This document shows, one piece after another, positions 36,916 to 46,778 of a stretch of DNA of 64,000 bases; within the stretch, counting starts at the first letter, position 1; the number at the start of each line of letters is the position of its first letter. Source of the stretch: Methylomagnum ishizawai (GTDB lineage Bacteria; Pseudomonadota; Gammaproteobacteria; Methylococcales; Methylococcaceae). The notes under the pieces were generated by a model. That model did no database searches and was not told where the DNA came from. It saw nothing but the letters and a program-made list of their open reading frames with translations. The translations under genes and the position numbers were made by a program. The stretch is taken from NCBI RefSeq assembly GCF_900155475.1, contig NZ_FXAM01000001.1:2529501-2593500 (forward strand). The letters run 5' to 3'.

Positions 36916-37377
36916 ATGCCCGAGCTGTCCGAAATCGATTTGAAGGTATTTGTGGATGCGGTGACCCATTATTTCCAGACCAGCACCGACGAGCCCGCCA
37001 CCATCCGCTCCGCCTATCTGGCACAGGATATTCCGCCCTCTGAATCCTATATTGGCTTGATTACCTGTTCGGGCCGTTTCCGGGGCTGTGTGCATTTTTC
37101 GGCGGCGGATCGCATGGTCCGCGAATTACTGCGCTATTGGGGCGAACACGACCATAGCGAGGCCAACCTGTTGGACGCCGTGGGCGAGATCGCCAATACC
37201 ATCGCGGGGAATGCCCGGCGTCATTTCGGGACAGGATTGCAGATTTCCGTGCCGGTGAAATTGCGCGGTCCCAGCGAGCGGATCAAGGCGGCGGTGCGGG
37301 CGCGTCCGTTTGTGATCGCCCTGCGGTGGCGTGATCACAACGCCATCGTGGTGGTCGATCTGGCCCCGGATGAGTGA
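36916..37377 (+). CDS. CheX-family phosphatase-like protein
   Basis: 153 residues. The [21 protein letters not shown] stretch (read around residues 85-105) contains Glu91-x-x-Asn94, the E-x2-N catalytic pair with which CheX-family proteins dephosphorylate CheY-P. Strong AAGGAGGA ribosome-binding site 7 bases upstream. It completes a kinase-regulator-phosphatase trio. ureE starts 5 bases after its stop, so the trio is cotranscribed with the accessory genes unless it has its own terminator, which I do not see. Confidence 0.8.
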   Translation: MPELSEIDLKVFVDAVTHYFQTSTDEPATIRSAYLAQDIPPSESYIGLITCSGRFRGCVHFSAADRMVRELLRYWGEHDHSEANLLDAVGEIANTIAGNARRHFGTGLQISVPVKLRGPSERIKAAVRARPFVIALRWRDHNAIVVVDLAPDE

Positions 37378-37381
37378 ACCC

Positions 37382-37813
37382 ATGTACAGCCTGACCGAAT
37401 TCGCCTCCCCCGAAACGCCCCACGGCGATACCCTGACCCTGCCTTATGAAGCCCGCCAGAAAAGCCGCCTCCTGGCCCGCACCGACGGCGGCGTCCAGGT
37501 CGGCCTGTTCCTGCCGCGCGGGAAGGTGCTGCGTGGCGGCGATGTGCTGACCGGACCCACGGGCGAGGTGGTGGCGGTCCGGTCCGCGCCGGAAGCCCTG
37601 TCCGTCGTGAAGACCGGCGACGCCCTGTTGTTCGCCCGCGCCTGCTACCACCTGGGCAACCGCCATGTGGCTTTGCAGATCGCGCCGGGCGAGCTGCGCT
37701 ATCTGGCCGACCACGTCCTGGACGAAATGGTGCGCGGCCTGGGGTTGGAGATCGCCCACGAGTCCGCCCCGTTCGAGCCGGAAGCCGGCGCTTATCACGG
37801 CCATGGGCACTGA
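37382..37813 (+). CDS. ureE: Urease accessory protein UreE (nickel carrier)
   Basis: 143 residues. [49 protein letters not shown] with the nickel-binding His, and [15 protein letters not shown] are UreE features; the tail carries only a short HGHGH nickel site. It hands nickel to UreG. ATG at 37382 fits the family start; an ATG at 37370 is four codons earlier. It overlaps ureF by 11 bases. Confidence 0.93.
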   Translation: MYSLTEFASPETPHGDTLTLPYEARQKSRLLARTDGGVQVGLFLPRGKVLRGGDVLTGPTGEVVAVRSAPEALSVVKTGDALLFARACYHLGNRHVALQIAPGELRYLADHVLDEMVRGLGLEIAHESAPFEPEAGAYHGHGH

Positions 37814-38477
37814 TTTGGCCCTGGTCCGCCTGCTGCAACTGGCCAGCCCGGCCTTGCCCATCGGCATGTACAGCTATTCCCAAGGCATGGAGCGGGCGGT
37901 AGAGGATGGCTGGATCGCGACCGAGGCCGACGCCCTGGCGTGGCTGTCCGGGGTGTTGGAGCGCGGCCTGGGGCGGGTGGATTTGCCGGTGCTGGCCCGT
38001 TTGCACGCGGCCTGGGCGGCGGACGACGCCGGGACCGTGGCCCGTTGGAGCCGCCATCTCTTGGCCTGCCGGGAAACCTTGGAACTCCGGGCCGAGGACC
38101 GTCAGACCGGGCAGGCTCTGGCCCGGCTATTGGATGCCCTGGGCGTGGCCCGCGCCGCCGCCTGGACCCGCGACCCGGCGGCGACGCTGGCCAATGGTTT
38201 CGCGCTGGCGGCGGTGGAATGGGGTATCGACCAACGCCAAGCGCTGTTGGGCTATGCCTGGGGCTGGCTGGAAAACCAAGTCCTGTGCGCCGTGAAACTG
38301 GTGCCGCTGGGGCAGGTGGCGGGGCAGCGCCTGTCGCTGGAACTCGCCGCCACGTTGCCCGCGCGGGTGGACCGGGCCTTGCTCATGGCCGACGCCGATA
38401 TCGGCGGCAGCGCCTTCGGGCTGGCCTTGGCCAGCGCCCGCCACGAGACCCAGTATTCCCGGCTGTTCCGTTCTTGA
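37803..38477 (+). CDS. ureF: Urease accessory protein UreF
   Basis: 224 residues, helical. [21 protein letters not shown] near the start and the C-terminal [26 protein letters not shown] are UreF signatures. UreF acts with UreD to gate UreG GTPase activity on the apo-urease complex. Tight coupling with ureE suggests equimolar translation. Confidence 0.94.
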   Translation: MGTDLALVRLLQLASPALPIGMYSYSQGMERAVEDGWIATEADALAWLSGVLERGLGRVDLPVLARLHAAWAADDAGTVARWSRHLLACRETLELRAEDRQTGQALARLLDALGVARAAAWTRDPAATLANGFALAAVEWGIDQRQALLGYAWGWLENQVLCAVKLVPLGQVAGQRLSLELAATLPARVDRALLMADADIGGSAFGLALASARHETQYSRLFRS

Positions 38478-38529
38478 GCTGGCCGCAGCGCCGGGCCACG
38501 GTTTTTTCCCTCAACTTTGGAAATGAAAG

Positions 38530-39153
38530 ATGTCCGACAAACCCGTCTTGAGAGTAGGTGTCGGCGGCCCGGTGGGCTCCGGCAAGACCGCCCTGGTGGA
38601 CGCCCTGTGCAAGCGTATGCGCGGCGATTACCAGATCGGCGTGGTGACCAACGATATCTATACCCGCGAGGACCAGCAATTCCTGATCCGCAGCCAAGCC
38701 CTGCCCGAGGAACGCATCCTGGGCGTCGAGACCGGCGGTTGCCCCCATACCGCCATCCGCGAGGACGCCTCGATGAACCTGGCGGCGGTCGAGGAACTGT
38801 GCCAGCGTTTCGGCGACCTGGATTTCGTGCTGGTGGAAAGCGGCGGCGACAATCTCAGCGCCACCTTCAGCCCGGAACTGGCCGATCTCACCTTGTACGT
38901 GATCGACGTGTCGGCGGGGGACAAGATTCCGCGCAAGGGCGGTCCCGGCATCACCCGTTCCGACCTGCTCATCATCAACAAGACCGATCTGGCCCCGTAT
39001 GTGGGCGCGTCGCTGGAGGTGATGGATCGCGATGCCCGCAAGATGCGCGGCGAGCGGCCTTTCGTGTTCACCAACCTCAAGACCGGCGCGGGCCTGGATG
39101 AGGTGGTGGGCTTCATCGTGCGGCAGGGGATGTTGGGGGCGGTCCCGGCCTGA
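38530..39153 (+). CDS. ureG: Urease accessory GTPase UreG
   Basis: 207 residues. P-loop GGPVGSGKT at 12-20, the metal-binding [13 protein letters not shown] (Cys-Pro-His) near 65-77, [19 protein letters not shown], and the guanine-specific NKTD. It drives nickel insertion by GTP hydrolysis. Last gene of the urease unit, followed by a strong bidirectional terminator. Confidence 0.97.
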   Translation: MSDKPVLRVGVGGPVGSGKTALVDALCKRMRGDYQIGVVTNDIYTREDQQFLIRSQALPEERILGVETGGCPHTAIREDASMNLAAVEELCQRFGDLDFVLVESGGDNLSATFSPELADLTLYVIDVSAGDKIPRKGGPGITRSDLLIINKTDLAPYVGASLEVMDRDARKMRGERPFVFTNLKTGAGLDEVVGFIVRQGMLGAVPA

Positions 39154-39164
39154 GCTTTGCCCGT

Positions 39165-39205
39165 AAAAAAACCGCCGCCGGGGTCGCCCCTGGCGGCGGT
39201 TTTTT
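39165..39205. terminator. Bidirectional rho-independent terminator
   Basis: AAAAAACCGCCGCC at 39166-39179 pairs with GGCGGCGGTTTTTT at 39192-39205 around a loop that can itself fold (GGG/CCC). It closes both the urease unit and the convergent sucAB operon. Confidence 0.95.
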
Positions 39206-39226
39206 CATGCCCGTGCGGTGCCGGGT

Positions 39227-40456
39227 TCAGACGCCGAGCAGCAGGCGGCCTGGGTCTTCCAGCAATTCCTTGATGGTGTAGAGGCAGGACACGGCGTCGC
39301 GCCCGTCGATGATGCGGTGGTCGTAGGACAAGGCCAGATAGATCATGGGCCGGATCACGATTTGGCCGTCCTCCACCACGGGCCGGTCCTTGATGGCGTG
39401 CATCCCCAGGATGGCGCTTTGCGGCGGGTTGAGGATGGGCGTCGAGAGCATCGAGCCGAAGATGCCGCCATTGGTGATGGTGAAGGTGCCGCCGTTGAGT
39501 TCCTCGTAGGTCAGCTTGCCGTCGCGGGCGCGTTTGGAGAATTCGACCACGGCCTTTTCGATGTCGGCGAAATCCTTTTGATCGGCGTCGCGCAGCACCG
39601 GCACCACCAGGCCGCGGTCGGTCGAGACCGCGAGGCCGATGTCGTAGTAGTCGTGGTAGACAATATCGTTGCCCTCGACCGAGGAATTGACGATGGGATA
39701 GCGCTTCAGGGCTTCCACCGCCGCCTTCACGAAGAAGGACATATAGCCCAGTTTGACCTTGTGGGCCTGCTCGAATTTGTCCCGGTAGCGCTTGCGGAGG
39801 TCGTTGATGTTTTTAAGGTTGACCTCGTTGAAGGTGGTCAGGGTGGCGGTGGAGCGCTGGGCGTCGATCAAGCGCTCGGCGATGCGGGCGCGGAGCCGGG
39901 TCATGGGCACGCGGCGGTCGCCGGGACGGGTGGCCGGTGCCGGTTGCGGGGTGGGTGCGGGCCGGGCGGGTTCCGCCGCCGGTCGGGCCGGGGCGGCTTG
40001 CTGGTGGTCGAGGTAATGCTGTACATCCTCCCGCGTGAGCCGCCCCTCCCGGCCCGTGCCTTGGATGGCGGCGGAGTCCAGCCCATGCTCGGACAGCATC
40101 CGGCGCACGGCGGGACTCAGGGTCGGCGGGAATTCGGGCCGGGGTTCCGGGGCGGCGGCGGGCGGCGGGGCGCTGGGCTTGGGGGGTTCCGGCACCGGGG
40201 CCGCGGCCGCGGGCTTGGCCTCGGTGTCGATGACGGCCAGCAATTCGCCGCTGGTCACCACATCGCCCTTGTGGCGGAGGATTTCCAGCAGGACGCCGTT
40301 TTCCGGCACCGGCACTTCCAGCACGACCTTGTCGGTTTCGAGGTCGATGAGGTTGTCGGACTTTAGGACCGGGTCGCCGGGCCGCTTGTGCCAGTCGAGC
40401 AGGACGGCGTCGCTGACGGATTCCGGGAGGTTAGGGACTGTGACTTCTATGCGCAT
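39227..40456 (-). CDS. sucB: 2-oxoglutarate dehydrogenase E2 (dihydrolipoyl succinyltransferase)
   Basis: 409 residues. Single lipoyl domain with lipoylated Lys43 ([10 protein letters not shown]), an Ala/Pro-rich linker, the E1/E3-binding domain ([33 protein letters not shown] read in parts near 108-145), another Ala/Pro linker, and the acyltransferase domain ending with catalytic His380 and Asp384 (DHRIIDGRD). Cotranscribed with sucA, which overlaps it by 26 bases. The E3 gene lpd is not here. Confidence 0.96.
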   Translation of the reverse strand: MRIEVTVPNLPESVSDAVLLDWHKRPGDPVLKSDNLIDLETDKVVLEVPVPENGVLLEILRHKGDVVTSGELLAVIDTEAKPAAAAPVPEPPKPSAPPPAAAPEPRPEFPPTLSPAVRRMLSEHGLDSAAIQGTGREGRLTREDVQHYLDHQQAAPARPAAEPARPAPTPQPAPATRPGDRRVPMTRLRARIAERLIDAQRSTATLTTFNEVNLKNINDLRKRYRDKFEQAHKVKLGYMSFFVKAAVEALKRYPIVNSSVEGNDIVYHDYYDIGLAVSTDRGLVVPVLRDADQKDFADIEKAVVEFSKRARDGKLTYEELNGGTFTITNGGIFGSMLSTPILNPPQSAILGMHAIKDRPVVEDGQIVIRPMIYLALSYDHRIIDGRDAVSCLYTIKELLEDPGRLLLGV

Positions 40457-43259
40457 GGACGATCCTGACGGATTGTTGAGGGTTCACGGCCCGGAACAGC
40501 GCGTCTTCCACGACTTTCTTCTGCTGTTCCAGGTGGCGGTGGAATTGGCCCACGGCGGGCGCGGCGGACATGGGGCGCCCCGCGTAGCCGAGGAGGATGT
40601 CTTTTTCCAGGAGGGATAGGAAACGGTGCTTGATCTGGTGCCAAGCGCCCTGGTTCTCGGGTTCTTCCTGGCACCAGACCAGTTCCCTGAGGTTGTTGAA
40701 CGGGGAGAGCTGTTCCAGGAAATAATCGAATGGGAACGGATAGAGTTGCTCGATGCGGATCAGGGCGACATGTTCCAGATGTTCCTTGCGGCGGGTTTCC
40801 AACAGGTCGTAGAACACCTTGCCGGAACACAGCACCACGCGGGTGATCTTGTCGGGATCGTGCGGGTCGATCTCGCCGATGACGTTGTGGAAATGGCCCC
40901 GCGTCAGGTCTTCCAGGGGCGAGATCGCCAGCTTGTGCCGCAACAGGCTTTTCGGGGTCATCACGATCAAGGGCTTGCGGTAGCGCCGCACCAGTTGCCG
41001 CCGCAGCAGGTGGAAAATCTGGGCCGGGCTGCTCGGCACGCAGACCTGCACGTTCTGCTCGGCGCACAGTTGCAGGTAGCGTTCCAGCCGGGCCGAGGAA
41101 TGCTCCGGTCCCTGGCCTTCGTAGCCGTGGGGCAGCAGCATGGTGAGGGCGCACAAGCGGCCCCATTTGGTTTCGCCGGAGGTGATGAACTGGTCGATGA
41201 CGACCTGGGCGTTGTTGGCGAAATCGCCGAACTGGGCTTCCCAGATCACCAGGGTCTCGGGTTCGGAACTGGCGTAGCCGTACTCGAAGCCCAACACGCC
41301 TTCCTCCGACAACAGGGAGTCGTAGATATGGAATTTGCCGCCTGGCCCGTCCAGATGGTGCAACGGGACGTGGGCCGCGCCATTGTCCTGGTCGTACAGC
41401 ACGGCGTGGCGGTGGAAGAAGGTGCCGCGCCCCACGTCCTGGCCGCTGATGCGGACGTTGTAGCCTTCTTTCAGCAGGGAGGCGTAGGCCAGGGTTTCGG
41501 CGAAGCCCCAGTCCATCGGGATTTCCCCGGTCGCCATCTTGCGGCGGCTGTCCATGACGGCGGCGGTCCTGGAATGCAGCGAGAAACCGTCCGGCACGCG
41601 GGCGATCTGTCCGGCCAGGCCGCGGGCGGTGTCGAGGTCCAGGGTCGAATCGTAGTCCACGCTCCATTCCGCGCCCAGATAGCGGTCCCAACTGGTTTTC
41701 AGGTAGCTGGCGGCGTCCGGCAGCACCGGGCGCGACACGATCTCGTCGCGCTTGAGCGAACCCTGGTAGTCTTCCTCCATGCCCAGTTCGTCCTCGCGGC
41801 TGATGACGCCCGCCTGGATCAAGGTTTCGGCGTAGAGCCGCCGCACCGGCGGATGCTGGCGGATGAAGCGGTACATGGCGGGTTGCGTCACCGCCGGCTC
41901 GTCGGCTTCGTTATGGCCGTGGCGGCGGTAGCAGATCAGGTCGATCACCACGTCGCGCTTGAACCTCATGCGATAATCGACCGCTAGCTGGGTCACGAAC
42001 AGCACGGCCTCGGGGTCGTCGCCGTTCACATGGAACACGGGTGCCTGGACCATGTTGGCCACGTCGGTGCAGTACAGCGTGGAGCGGGCGTCGAACGGGT
42101 TGCTGGTGGTGAAGCCGATCTGGTTGTTGATGACGATGTGGATACTGCCGCCGGTGGTGTAGGCGCGGGTTTCGGCCATGTTGAGGGTTTCCATCACCAC
42201 GCCCTGCCCGGCGAAGGCGGCGTCGCCATGCACCAACACCGCCAGCACCCCGGTTTCGCCGTCGCCGTCGCGGCGGTCCTGGCGGGCGCGCACCGAGCCT
42301 TCCACCACCGGGCTGATGATTTCCAGGTGCGAGGGATTGAAGGCCATGGCGAGGTGCAGCGGACCCTTGGGCGTTTGCAGGTCGGAGGAAAAGCCCATGT
42401 GGTATTTCACATCGCCCGCGCTGGCGTGGGGCGGGGCGCTGGTGTAGGTGCCCTCGAATTCCTGGAACAGGGAACCCGGTTTCTTGCCCAGGATGTTGAT
42501 GAGGACGTTGAGGCGTCCGCGGTGGGCCATGCCGATCACGATTTCCTGCGTGCCCTGGTCGCCGGCCCGCTGGATCAACTCGTCGAGCAGCGGGATCATG
42601 CTTTCCGCGCCCTCCAGCGAGAAGCGCTTCTGGCCCACGTATTTGCGGTGCAGGTATTTCTCGATGCCCTCGGCGGCGGTCAGCATCCTCAAGAGCCAGC
42701 GCTGGGATTCGGCGTCGGGCAAGGCCCAGGTGGTGGCGGTTTCCAGCCGTTCCCGCACCCATTGCTTGATCTCGCTATCGACGATATGCATGTACTCGGA
42801 ACCGATGGCCCCGCAGTAGGTGCGCTTGAGCCGGGCGATGATCTCGCGCAGCGGCAGTTTCTTGGAGCCGCGCATGATATCGACGTAGAACGGGCGGTCG
42901 AGGTCGGCGGCGTCGAGGCCGTAGTGGGCCGGGTCCAGGTCCGGCAGGGCGGGGGGCGGGGCGAGCTTGAGGGGATTGTTGTCCGCCGCCTGGTGGCCGC
43001 GGGTGCGGTAATGGTAGATGAGCCGGTCCACGGCGGCCTGCTTGCGCAGGGCTTCCTCGATATCGGCGGGCATCGTCGCCGTGGGCGGGGTGGCGGGATG
43101 CAGGCGCACCGGTTCTTGGATGGACTTGAATTTCTCGCGCCAACTGGGATCGACCGATTCGGGATCGCGCTGGAAACGTTCGTACAGGTCTTCGAGGAAA
43201 CCGACGTTATCCTCCGCGCAAGCGGAGGACTCTTCGAATAGGTATTTGAGCGTGTTCAT
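40431..43259 (-). CDS. sucA: 2-oxoglutarate dehydrogenase E1
   Basis: 942 residues. The N-terminal E2-binding segment ([24 protein letters not shown]) is followed by LVIHGDAAF-type region ([15 protein letters not shown]), the ThDP-binding block ([28 protein letters not shown]) and the transketolase-like C-domain. It decarboxylates 2-oxoglutarate in the TCA cycle. The start at 43259 fits the family; 40 more open codons upstream are unlike it. Some type I methanotrophs were long considered to lack this activity, so its presence is of metabolic interest if the organism is one. Confidence 0.96.
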   Translation of the reverse strand: MNTLKYLFEESSACAEDNVGFLEDLYERFQRDPESVDPSWREKFKSIQEPVRLHPATPPTATMPADIEEALRKQAAVDRLIYHYRTRGHQAADNNPLKLAPPPALPDLDPAHYGLDAADLDRPFYVDIMRGSKKLPLREIIARLKRTYCGAIGSEYMHIVDSEIKQWVRERLETATTWALPDAESQRWLLRMLTAAEGIEKYLHRKYVGQKRFSLEGAESMIPLLDELIQRAGDQGTQEIVIGMAHRGRLNVLINILGKKPGSLFQEFEGTYTSAPPHASAGDVKYHMGFSSDLQTPKGPLHLAMAFNPSHLEIISPVVEGSVRARQDRRDGDGETGVLAVLVHGDAAFAGQGVVMETLNMAETRAYTTGGSIHIVINNQIGFTTSNPFDARSTLYCTDVANMVQAPVFHVNGDDPEAVLFVTQLAVDYRMRFKRDVVIDLICYRRHGHNEADEPAVTQPAMYRFIRQHPPVRRLYAETLIQAGVISREDELGMEEDYQGSLKRDEIVSRPVLPDAASYLKTSWDRYLGAEWSVDYDSTLDLDTARGLAGQIARVPDGFSLHSRTAAVMDSRRKMATGEIPMDWGFAETLAYASLLKEGYNVRISGQDVGRGTFFHRHAVLYDQDNGAAHVPLHHLDGPGGKFHIYDSLLSEEGVLGFEYGYASSEPETLVIWEAQFGDFANNAQVVIDQFITSGETKWGRLCALTMLLPHGYEGQGPEHSSARLERYLQLCAEQNVQVCVPSSPAQIFHLLRRQLVRRYRKPLIVMTPKSLLRHKLAISPLEDLTRGHFHNVIGEIDPHDPDKITRVVLCSGKVFYDLLETRRKEHLEHVALIRIEQLYPFPFDYFLEQLSPFNNLRELVWCQEEPENQGAWHQIKHRFLSLLEKDILLGYAGRPMSAAPAVGQFHRHLEQQKKVVEDALFRAVNPQQSVRIVHAHRSHSP

Positions 43260-43599
43260 ATTGCCGTCTTGGAATATCCACTGGGTGTCTTCGATGGGTG
43301 GCCGGGACCGCGTGGCCCGGTGGGGTGGCCCCATGGCAGGTATGATGTGGTGGTGCCGCCTGGGCGGAGGTCCAGGCACGGATACGGGATGGGGCTGGGG
43401 CGGTGCGGGGCACCGGTCGGAAAGGCGTAGGTCGGCGCAACGGATGGGGGACGTGGCTGTTGGGTCATTGGGGTGTGTGGCCGTCCGGCGTTTACTTTAG
43501 ATTGTAGGACTAGAGCCGCAACAAATCGACCCTAACCTTGTCGCGGGGCGATTCATTGCTTACCCTCAAGGCGTGGCTTGGACCAGCGGAGTGAACGAT
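43260..43599. other. Divergent intergenic region, sucA / EAL-HDOD gene
   Basis: 340 bases without a credible gene. The half nearest sucA is G+C-rich and can form small stems (CCGGG around 43305 with CCCGG). An AT-richer patch at 43490-43560 probably holds the promoters. On the minus strand TACAAT (complement of 43501-43506) with TCGATT 17 bases upstream is the best sucA candidate, implying a leader near 235 bases. Confidence 0.4.
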
Positions 43600-44799
43600 A
43601 TGTTCGATGGCATGGTGGGTCGTTTACCGATTTTCGACCGGGGCTTGGAGGTGTTCGGCTATGAGCTGAGGTTTTGCGACCGGGCAGCCCTGCGCCGGGG
43701 CGGGGGCGGCGTGGCCGGGCCGGAGACCTTGCGCGAGGCCAGCCATTGCCTGTCCCTGGCCGATTTGGTCGGTGGTGGCCGGGCCTTGGTCCGGGTGCCG
43801 TCCGATGGCTTGGCCGCTTGCGCCGAATGGGGCTGGCCCAAGGCGCGGGTCGTCCTCGCCGTGCCGGGCGCGGTGGCGCGGGATGCCGGGCTGGGCGCGG
43901 TGGCCGGAGGCTTGGCGGCCTTGGGCTACGCCATCGCCTTGTGCGATCCCGTAGGCGATCCCGGCCGGCTGCGCCGGGAAGCCGCTTATGTTTCCCTCTG
44001 CTTGTTCGACGCGGACCGGCTTGCCGCCGGGGTGGCCGGATGGCCGGGCGGGCACGGCTTGGATCCGCGGTGCTTGGTCGCCGGGGTCGGCACCCGCGAC
44101 CAATTCGAACGTTGCGTCAAACTGGGATTTCATTATTTCCAGGGGGCGTTCGTCGAGCGTCCGGGTCGGCTGCGCGGCCCCGACATACCGGGCAACCGGC
44201 TGGCCCTGCTGGAACTGCTCGCCAAGTTGCAAAACCCCGATATTTCCATCGCCGAGGCCGAAACCCTGATCGGCCGAGATATGGTGCTGAGCTACAAACT
44301 GCTGCGCTTGATCAATTCCGCCTTCTTCGGGCTGGGGAAGCCGGTGGAATCGATCCGCCGGGCGGTGTTGGTGTTCGGTCTGGGCCGGGTGAAGAACTGG
44401 GCTTCGGTGATCTTGATGAACTCGGTGGACTACCAGCCCCGCGAATTGCTGGCGATGGCGACCTTGCGGGCGCGCACCTGCGAATCCTTGGCCCAGCATC
44501 TCAACCGCCCCGATCCCGAACATTATTATCTCGCGGGCTTGTTTTCCCTGCTGGACGCCATCATGGACCTGCCCAGGGAGCAAATCCTGGCCGCCTTGAA
44601 CCTGCCCGCCCCGGTCCATACCGCCTTGTTGGAAGGCGCGGGGCCGGTGGGCGAGGTCTTGCGGCTGGCCCTGGCTTTCGAGCGGGCCGATCCGGCCCCG
44701 CTGGTCGCGGCGGGCTTGGCCGATGTGGTGCCGTCCCACCTGTACCTGGACGCTATACGCTGGAGCCGGGATTTGGGCGCGGCCTTGCTTGCCGCTTAG
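43600..44799 (+). CDS. Degenerate-EAL / HDOD signalling protein
   Basis: 399 residues. The N-terminus PIFDRGLEVFGYELRF matches the start of EAL domains, but the glutamate-leucine pair is followed by Arg and the downstream catalytic positions (LVAGVGTRDQFERC in place of the EKVET motif) are lost, so c-di-GMP hydrolysis is unlikely. Residues about 195-390 form an HDOD domain (NPDISIAEAETLIGRDMVLSY, LLRLINSAFFGL, and RRAVLVFGLGRVKNW). The YuxH-type EAL-HDOD architecture is used in motility and c-di-GMP signalling. GGAG lies 8 bases before the ATG at 43600; GTG starts at 43573 and 43591 are in frame. Confidence 0.82.
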   Translation: MFDGMVGRLPIFDRGLEVFGYELRFCDRAALRRGGGGVAGPETLREASHCLSLADLVGGGRALVRVPSDGLAACAEWGWPKARVVLAVPGAVARDAGLGAVAGGLAALGYAIALCDPVGDPGRLRREAAYVSLCLFDADRLAAGVAGWPGGHGLDPRCLVAGVGTRDQFERCVKLGFHYFQGAFVERPGRLRGPDIPGNRLALLELLAKLQNPDISIAEAETLIGRDMVLSYKLLRLINSAFFGLGKPVESIRRAVLVFGLGRVKNWASVILMNSVDYQPRELLAMATLRARTCESLAQHLNRPDPEHYYLAGLFSLLDAIMDLPREQILAALNLPAPVHTALLEGAGPVGEVLRLALAFERADPAPLVAAGLADVVPSHLYLDAIRWSRDLGAALLAA

Positions 44800-44895
44800 C
44801 GGTTTTAGCGTCCCTGTTGACGGTAATTCCCCAGTAAAACACTTGGCTGTCATGGGGGGGCGTGGCAGAATCGCGTCATCAAGCCGAAACAATCG

Positions 44896-45897
44896 ATGAC
44901 CATGAACGCCAATCCCTTGATCGACCGCTATGGTAGGCGGGTCCATTATCTCCGGGTGTCCATCACCGACCGCTGCGATTTCCGGTGTATCTACTGTATG
45001 GGCGAGGAGATGGAATTCCTGCCCCGCGCCCAAATCCTGACCCTGGAGGAAATCGCCGCCGTTTGCCGGGCCTTCGTGGCCTTGGGCGCGGACAAGATCA
45101 GGATCACCGGCGGCGAGCCTTTGGTGCGCAAGGGCGCGGTGGATTTGATGCGGGATATTGGCGGCTTGCCGGGCCTTAGGGAATTGGCGCTGACCACCAA
45201 TGGCTCGCAATTGGAGGGCTGCGCCGCCGACCTCAAGGCCGCCGGGGTCAAGCGCATCAATGTGAGCCTGGATTCGCTGGACGCCGGACGTTTCCGCCAG
45301 ATGACCCGGATCGGCGATTTGGGGCGGGTGTTGCGGGGGATCGACGCGGCGCTGGAACAGGATTTCGACAAGGTCAAGCTCAACACCGTGGTGCTGAAGG
45401 GCCGCAACCACGACGAGGTCTGCGATCTCGTGGCCTATGCCGTCGCCAAGCGGATGGATATCAGCTTCATCGAGGAAATGCCGCTGGGCGTGGTCGATGG
45501 CCACGACCGGGCCGAGGAATATTATTCCAGCGACGCCATCCACCGCGACCTCGACAAGCATTTCTCGCTGCTGCCCACGCCCGAGAATACCGGCGGGCCT
45601 TCGCGCTATTTCCGGGTGGTTGGCACCGCGACGCGGGTCGGTTTCATTTCGCCCCACAGCCATAATTTCTGCGGCACCTGTAACCGGGTCCGGCTCACCG
45701 CCGAGGGACGCTTGTTGCTGTGCCTGGGGAATGAGCATTCGGTGGACCTCAAGCGGGTGTTGCGGGCCAATCCCGGCGACGCCGCCAAGCTGAGGCAGGC
45801 CATCGTCGAGTCCATGCACCTCAAGCCCGAGCGCCATCATTTCGACCTCAAGGCGGAGCCGGTGATTTTCCGGCATATGAACGCGACGGGCGGGTGA
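44896..45897 (+). CDS. moaA: GTP 3',8-cyclase (molybdenum cofactor synthesis)
   Basis: 333 residues, radical-SAM enzyme. The first cluster motif is Cys-x3-Cys-x2-Cys in CDFRCIYC (about 27-34), and the second cluster cysteines are in [10 protein letters not shown] and LLLCLG near the end; the protein ends in the GG-type tail (MNATGG) required for activity. It converts GTP to the cyclised precursor of molybdopterin. moaC is not adjacent. Two ATGs (44896, 44902) are possible. No molybdenum-cofactor riboswitch is seen in the 96-base upstream gap. Confidence 0.95.
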   Translation: MTMNANPLIDRYGRRVHYLRVSITDRCDFRCIYCMGEEMEFLPRAQILTLEEIAAVCRAFVALGADKIRITGGEPLVRKGAVDLMRDIGGLPGLRELALTTNGSQLEGCAADLKAAGVKRINVSLDSLDAGRFRQMTRIGDLGRVLRGIDAALEQDFDKVKLNTVVLKGRNHDEVCDLVAYAVAKRMDISFIEEMPLGVVDGHDRAEEYYSSDAIHRDLDKHFSLLPTPENTGGPSRYFRVVGTATRVGFISPHSHNFCGTCNRVRLTAEGRLLLCLGNEHSVDLKRVLRANPGDAAKLRQAIVESMHLKPERHHFDLKAEPVIFRHMNATGG

Positions 45898-45905
45898 GGC
45901 GGGGG

Positions 45906-46778
45906 TTATGGATTTTCCAAGCCCAAACGCCCGCTCCAATCCTTGGCGAACTGCCAGGCCACCCGCCCGCTGCGCGAGCCCCTGAGCAGGGCGTAGCGCA
46001 AAGCCTCGGCGCGGGCCGTGTCCCAATCCTCCAGCGGCGTCCCCAGCCGCTCCAGCCAATGGCGCACCACGGCCAGGTATTGGTCTTGGTTGAAGGCGTG
46101 GAACGACAGCCACACCCCGAAGCGCTCCGACAGCGAAATCTTCTCCTCCACCGCCTCGCCCTGGTGCAACTCGCCTTCGATCCAGCGGGCCTGTTGGTTG
46201 TCCTCGGCGTATTCGGGCAACAGGTGGCGGCGGTTCGAGGTGGCGTAGATCAGCACGTTGGGCGGCGGGGCGTGGAACGAGCCTTCGAGGATGGCTTTCA
46301 GCGCCTTATAACCGGCGTCGTCGGCCTCGAACGAAAGATCGTCGCAGTACAGGATGAATTTTTCCGGCCTGGGATGGAGCAGGTCCAGGATGTCCGGCAG
46401 TTCCACCAGGTGTTGGCGGTCCACCTCGATCACGCGGAGTCCGTCGGCGGCATACTCATGCAGCAAGGCCTTGACGAGCGAGGATTTGCCGGTGCCCTTC
46501 GCGCCCCACAACAGGGCGTTGTTGGCGGGCAAACCCTTGAGGAATTGCCGGGTGTTGCGGTCGAGTTCGGCTTTCTGCCGGTCCACGCACAGGAGATCGG
46601 CCAGCGCCAGCCGGTGCGGCCTGGGGATGGCCTGCAAGGGCTGGCGGGCCGCCGCGCCCCGCCAGCGGAAGGCGGGGGAGGCGTTCCAATCGACGGTTGC
46701 CGGCGCGGCGGGGACCAGCTGTTCTAGCCGGTCCACCAGCGCCGCGGCCTTTTCGAGGAAGTGGGCCAGCGCGTCCAT
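45906..46778 (-). CDS. DUF815 AAA-family ATPase
   Basis: 290 residues. Walker A GAKGTGKSS near 93-101, Walker B FILYCDDLSFEA near 140, sensor YATSNRRHLLPE and a C-terminal arginine-rich lid. The N-terminal 80 residues are family specific. DUF815 proteins are widespread in proteobacteria with no agreed role. Its start overlaps the deaD stop (TGATG), so it is translated after the helicase. Confidence 0.82.
   Translation of the reverse strand: MDALAHFLEKAAALVDRLEQLVPAAPATVDWNASPAFRWRGAAARQPLQAIPRPHRLALADLLCVDRQKAELDRNTRQFLKGLPANNALLWGAKGTGKSSLVKALLHEYAADGLRVIEVDRQHLVELPDILDLLHPRPEKFILYCDDLSFEADDAGYKALKAILEGSFHAPPPNVLIYATSNRRHLLPEYAEDNQQARWIEGELHQGEAVEEKISLSERFGVWLSFHAFNQDQYLAVVRHWLERLGTPLEDWDTARAEALRYALLRGSRSGRVAWQFAKDWSGRLGLENP

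Noticed and set aside
44800-44895. Molybdenum-cofactor riboswitch before moaA
   Set aside because: The gap is only 96 bases and shows none of the expected paired helices.
43624-46113. Long minus-strand frame spanning the EAL-HDOD gene and moaA
   Set aside because: It crosses two well-identified plus-strand genes and their intergenic gap and shows no family signature; composition artefact.
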